Below are positions 61,669 through 64,000 of a stretch of 64,000 nt of DNA, one piece after another; positions within the stretch are counted from its first letter, which is position 1, and every line of letters starts with the position of its first letter. The position numbers and the translations under genes were made by a program. Location: positions 186,001 through 250,000 of the forward strand of contig JADIXX010000003.1 in the NCBI GenBank assembly GCA_016705575.1. Reading direction: 5' to 3'. This DNA is from Candidatus Aalborgicola defluviihabitans (GTDB taxonomy: Bacteria; Pseudomonadota; Gammaproteobacteria; Burkholderiales; Burkholderiaceae_C). The notes beneath the pieces are model-generated. The model saw only the letters and a program-made list of their open reading frames with translations, searched no databases and had not been told where the DNA came from.

Positions 61669-61905
61669 TCAAAAGAGCGTTTTTGATGATAGCAAATCGC
61701 ATGGCAGATTCGGGCAGCACCCAGCGCGCAAAGGCCTGTGCCGGCTCACTGTAGCGCGGGGCACCTGCGGGCCAGTGTTACATGGCTGCAGGTAAGCGGC
61801 GCGGTTCAGTGGGGCGATGACTTCCCCCACAAACCTGGCAGACTCTTGCAGCACGGTCTCCAGGATGAACGCCATGTCGGCGGTGGCGGGTTGGTAAGAA
61901 TTCAT
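61669..61905 (-). pseudogene. Remnant of an acyl-CoA dehydrogenase N-terminus
   Basis: MNSYQPATADMAFILETVL followed by QESARFVGEVIAPLN resembles the first 70 residues of acyl-CoA dehydrogenases, with about 30 residues missing between the two parts; after PLNR the similarity ends and the frame is random. Read as a decayed gene with internal deletions. The region 61615-61964 holds nothing else I recognise apart from a repeat copy. Confidence 0.4.
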
Positions 61906-61909
61906 AAAC

Positions 61910-61960
61910 GCTATTGTATTTATAGCTGTTTGCGCATATTTGACGAGGGCTAGACCCTGT
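61910..61960 (+). repeat. Dispersed repeat copy 8, between the remnant and livF
   Basis: GCTATTGTATTT then ATAGCT (61922-61927), 16 bases and CGAGGGCTAG at 61944-61953. Ends five bases before the livF stop codon. Confidence 0.85.
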
Positions 61961-61964
61961 TTTC

Positions 61965-62699
61965 TTATGCAACTTTCTTGGCAGAACCCAGGTAGGTGGC
62001 AATCACCCGTGGGTCTTCGGCCAGGTCGGCGGCAGGACCCTGCGCGCTGAGTTCACCCATTTCCAGCACGTAACCGTAGTCAGCTACGGCCAGCGCGGCG
62101 CGGGCGTTTTGCTCCACCAACACAATGGTCACGCCGGTCTGGCGCAGCTCGGTGATGATGTTGAAGATCTCGCGCACCACCAGCGGAGCCAATCCCAAGG
62201 ACGGTTCATCCAGCATCAAGAGGCTGGGGCGGGCCATCAGTGCACGGCCCACGGCCAGCATCTGGCGTTCGCCGCCGGAGAGGGTGCCGGCCAATTGGGT
62301 GCGGCGTTCCTTCAGGCGGGGGAACAGGTCAAACACGTCGGTCATGCGGTCACGCCATTGGGCATTGCCCAGGCGCATTTGACGAAAGCCGCCCAGCAGC
62401 AGGTTGTCTTCCACCTGCATGGTGCCAAACAGCTCGCGCTTTTCGGGCACCAGCGCAATGCCTTGCATGACGCGTTCTTCCAGTGTCATGCTGGCGATGG
62501 ATTGGCCGTCAAAGGTGATGCCGCCCTGGCTGGGGAGGATGCCCATCAGGGTGTTGAGCAGGGTGGACTTGCCGGCGCCGTTGGGGCCGATTACGGTGAT
62601 GACGCTGCCCTTGTCGGCATGCAGGTCAATACCGTGTAAGACCTCGGCGCGGCCATAGCCTGCGCGCAGACCGCTGACCTGGAGCAATGGTGTGGACAT
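61965..62699 (-). CDS. livF: Branched-chain amino acid-type ABC transporter ATPase LivF
   Basis: 244 residues. Walker A GPNGAGKST at 38-46, LSGGERQ signature, Walker B LLMLDEPSLGLAP, and the LivF-type VEQNARAAL end. In this setting the substrate may be an aromatic acid or an amino acid; not decidable. Confidence 0.92.
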   Translation of the reverse strand: MSTPLLQVSGLRAGYGRAEVLHGIDLHADKGSVITVIGPNGAGKSTLLNTLMGILPSQGGITFDGQSIASMTLEERVMQGIALVPEKRELFGTMQVEDNLLLGGFRQMRLGNAQWRDRMTDVFDLFPRLKERRTQLAGTLSGGERQMLAVGRALMARPSLLMLDEPSLGLAPLVVREIFNIITELRQTGVTIVLVEQNARAALAVADYGYVLEMGELSAQGPAADLAEDPRVIATYLGSAKKVA

Positions 62700-62709
62700 A
62701 GCGTGATTC

Positions 62710-64000
62710 CTAATGTTCCGTACCCAGGTAGGCGGCGCGTACCTCGGGGCTTTGCTGGATGAATTCCGGTGTGCCTTGCGTCAGGAAGGTGCCGAACTCC
62801 ATGACCACCAGGTGGTCACACACCTCCATCACCAGGTCCATGTCGTGCTCAACCAACAGGATGCTCATCCCCTCGCTGCGCAGCTGGCGCAGCACGCCGG
62901 CCAGGGCCGCCTTCTCCTGGTGGCGCAGGCCGGCGGCGGGTTCGTCGAGTAGCAGCAGTGCAGGGTCGCTGCACAAGGCGCGGGCAATCTCCATGAGGCG
63001 TTGCGGCCCCATGGCCAGGTTACCGGCCTGCTCGTGCAGGTAGGCACCCATGCCAATGCGTTCCAGCTGGCGCTGGGCTTCGCGGAACAGTTGTTGTTCT
63101 TCAGTGCGGTTAAGCCGTGTCATGGCGGCCAGCACGCCCTTGGCCCCACGCAGGTGGGCGCCCAGGGCGACGTTCTCCAGCACGGTCATGTCGGCGATCA
63201 TCTTGACGTGCTGGAAAGTGCGCGACATGCCGCGCGCTGCAATCTCCCGCGATCGAAGGCCGCCAATTTTCTGGCCACGAAACACGACGTCACCGCTGGT
63301 CAACGAGAGCACACCGGTGATCAGGTTGAAGGTGGTGGACTTGCCGGCGCCGTTGGGGCCGATCAGGCCAACGATCTGCCCAGCCTTGATCTGGAAGCTG
63401 ATGTCGTTTACCGCCACCAGTCCGCCAAATACCTTGCGGATGGTCTGTACGTCCAGCACCAGATCGCCGTGTGCGGGCTTGGTGCGTTCAGGCAGGGCTG
63501 CAGCGCGCTCCCAGTCCACCGTGCGTTGGGGGCTCGGCAAGCGCTTCTCGACAAATGACCACAGGCCGTCGGGCAGGTATTTCAACATCAGGACCAGCAC
63601 GATGCCAAAGACGATGGTCTCGTAGCTGCCGCTGGTGCCAATCCACTGGGGCAACAGGACCTGCAATTGGTCCTCCAGCAGCTTGGTCAAGAGCGCACCG
63701 GTGATGGCGCCCCACACGTGGCTCACGCCGCCCACCACAGTCATGAACAGGTATTCAATGCCCATCTTCAGGCCGAACGACGATGGGTTCACCGTGCGCT
63801 GAAAGTGCGCCAGCAACCAACCCGAGAGCGATGCCAGCAGCGCTGCAATCAGAAAGATGGTGATCTTGTAGCGCAGGGTGGGTACCCCCATGGCTTCGGC
63901 CATCAGCGTGCCGGTGCGAAGTGATCGCATGGCGCGCCCGGCACGGGAGTCCAGCAGGTGCAGCACTGCCAGCGCGGCCAACACTACGGTGAACCAGGTC
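62710..64000 (-). CDS. LivM-LivG fusion: branched-chain-type ABC permease and ATPase (5' end outside window)
   Basis: One continuous frame with, first, the C-terminal half of a LivM permease (AMGVPTLRYKITIFLIAALLASLSGWLL, FGLKMGIEYLFMTVVGGVSHVWG) and then a complete LivG ATPase (IRKVFGGLVAVNDISF, Walker A GPNGAGKST, LLLLDEPAAGL). Such fusions are frequent in Burkholderiales. The frame is open through the window end; the true start lies beyond 64000. Ten bases upstream of livF. Confidence 0.9.
   Translation of the reverse strand, partial: TWFTVVLAALAVLHLLDSRAGRAMRSLRTGTLMAEAMGVPTLRYKITIFLIAALLASLSGWLLAHFQRTVNPSSFGLKMGIEYLFMTVVGGVSHVWGAITGALLTKLLEDQLQVLLPQWIGTSGSYETIVFGIVLVLMLKYLPDGLWSFVEKRLPSPQRTVDWERAAALPERTKPAHGDLVLDVQTIRKVFGGLVAVNDISFQIKAGQIVGLIGPNGAGKSTTFNLITGVLSLTSGDVVFRGQKIGGLRSREIAARGMSRTFQHVKMIADMTVLENVALGAHLRGAKGVLAAMTRLNRTEEQQLFREAQRQLERIGMGAYLHEQAGNLAMGPQRLMEIARALCSDPALLLLDEPAAGLRHQEKAALAGVLRQLRSEGMSILLVEHDMDLVMEVCDHLVVMEFGTFLTQGTPEFIQQSPEVRAAYLGTEH

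Overview
The window looks like a chromosomal segment from a betaproteobacterium of the Comamonadaceae (Rhodoferax/Polaromonas/Acidovorax-like). This is inferred from gene content and protein character: split str-S10 ribosomal cluster, betaproteobacterial ccm and atp operons, a pmd/lig-type protocatechuate 4,5-cleavage operon in the E-F-D-A-B-C order known from Comamonas, a LivM-LivG fusion, and uniformly G+C-rich codon use. Nothing in it looks like a phage, plasmid or CRISPR locus, and no insertion sequence was found.

Layout. 1-3.5 kb: an MCE-type lipid ABC transporter (permease, ATPase, MCE protein, lipoprotein). 3.5-9 kb, mostly minus strand: MarC, an SDR, a shortened periplasmic binding protein, an A+T-richer acyltransferase, a CorA/ZntB-type transporter and hemB. 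9.1-9.2 kb: a strong candidate small RNA with its own promoter and terminator and a loop exposing an anti-Shine-Dalgarno sequence. 9.3-13 kb: HemJ-like protein, VanZ protein, 2Fe-2S ferredoxin, hydrolase, D,D-carboxypeptidase. 13.2-23.3 kb: rpsL-rpsG-fusA-tuf-rpsJ-rplCDWB-rpsS-rplV-rpsC-rplP-rpmC-rpsQ, with tuf frameshifted by one base. 23.4-30.5 kb: peroxiredoxin, acetyltransferase, two exported proteins, a PTS phosphorelay (EIIA, HPr, EI), lipA, frameshifted lipB and a DUF493 protein. 30.7-38 kb: the complete atpIBEFHAGDC operon. 38-42.2 kb: two TPM-domain proteins and LemA, an NTF2-like protein, a YheT-type hydrolase and an uncharacterised protein. 42.3-49.9 kb: a cytochrome c and a complete ccmABCDEFGHI operon. 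50.1 kb: tRNA-Arg(CCG). 50.7-52.1 kb: a 4Fe-4S protein and an unknown lipoprotein. 52.1-60.1 kb: a ten-gene leftward aromatic-degradation operon with two LigAB dioxygenase pairs, under a divergent LysR regulator. 61.1-64 kb: a MarR regulator, an acyl-CoA dehydrogenase remnant and a branched-chain-type ABC transporter running off the end.

The most unusual structure is a dispersed short repeat, ATAGCT-N16-CGAGGGCTAG. It has eight copies here with almost invariant spacing, and six of the eight touch coding sequence: it supplies the stop codons of hemB and of the gene ending at 42209, the start codon of the hydrolase at 40670, the N-terminus of the lipoprotein at 2796, and in-frame internal peptides in LigB and LipB. 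A second, two-copy 39-base element lies exactly three bases after the stop codons of fusA and atpD.

The single-base frameshifts in tuf and lipB may be real or may be assembly errors; the raw data would be needed to tell. All functional calls rest on reading the protein sequences; no database search was possible.
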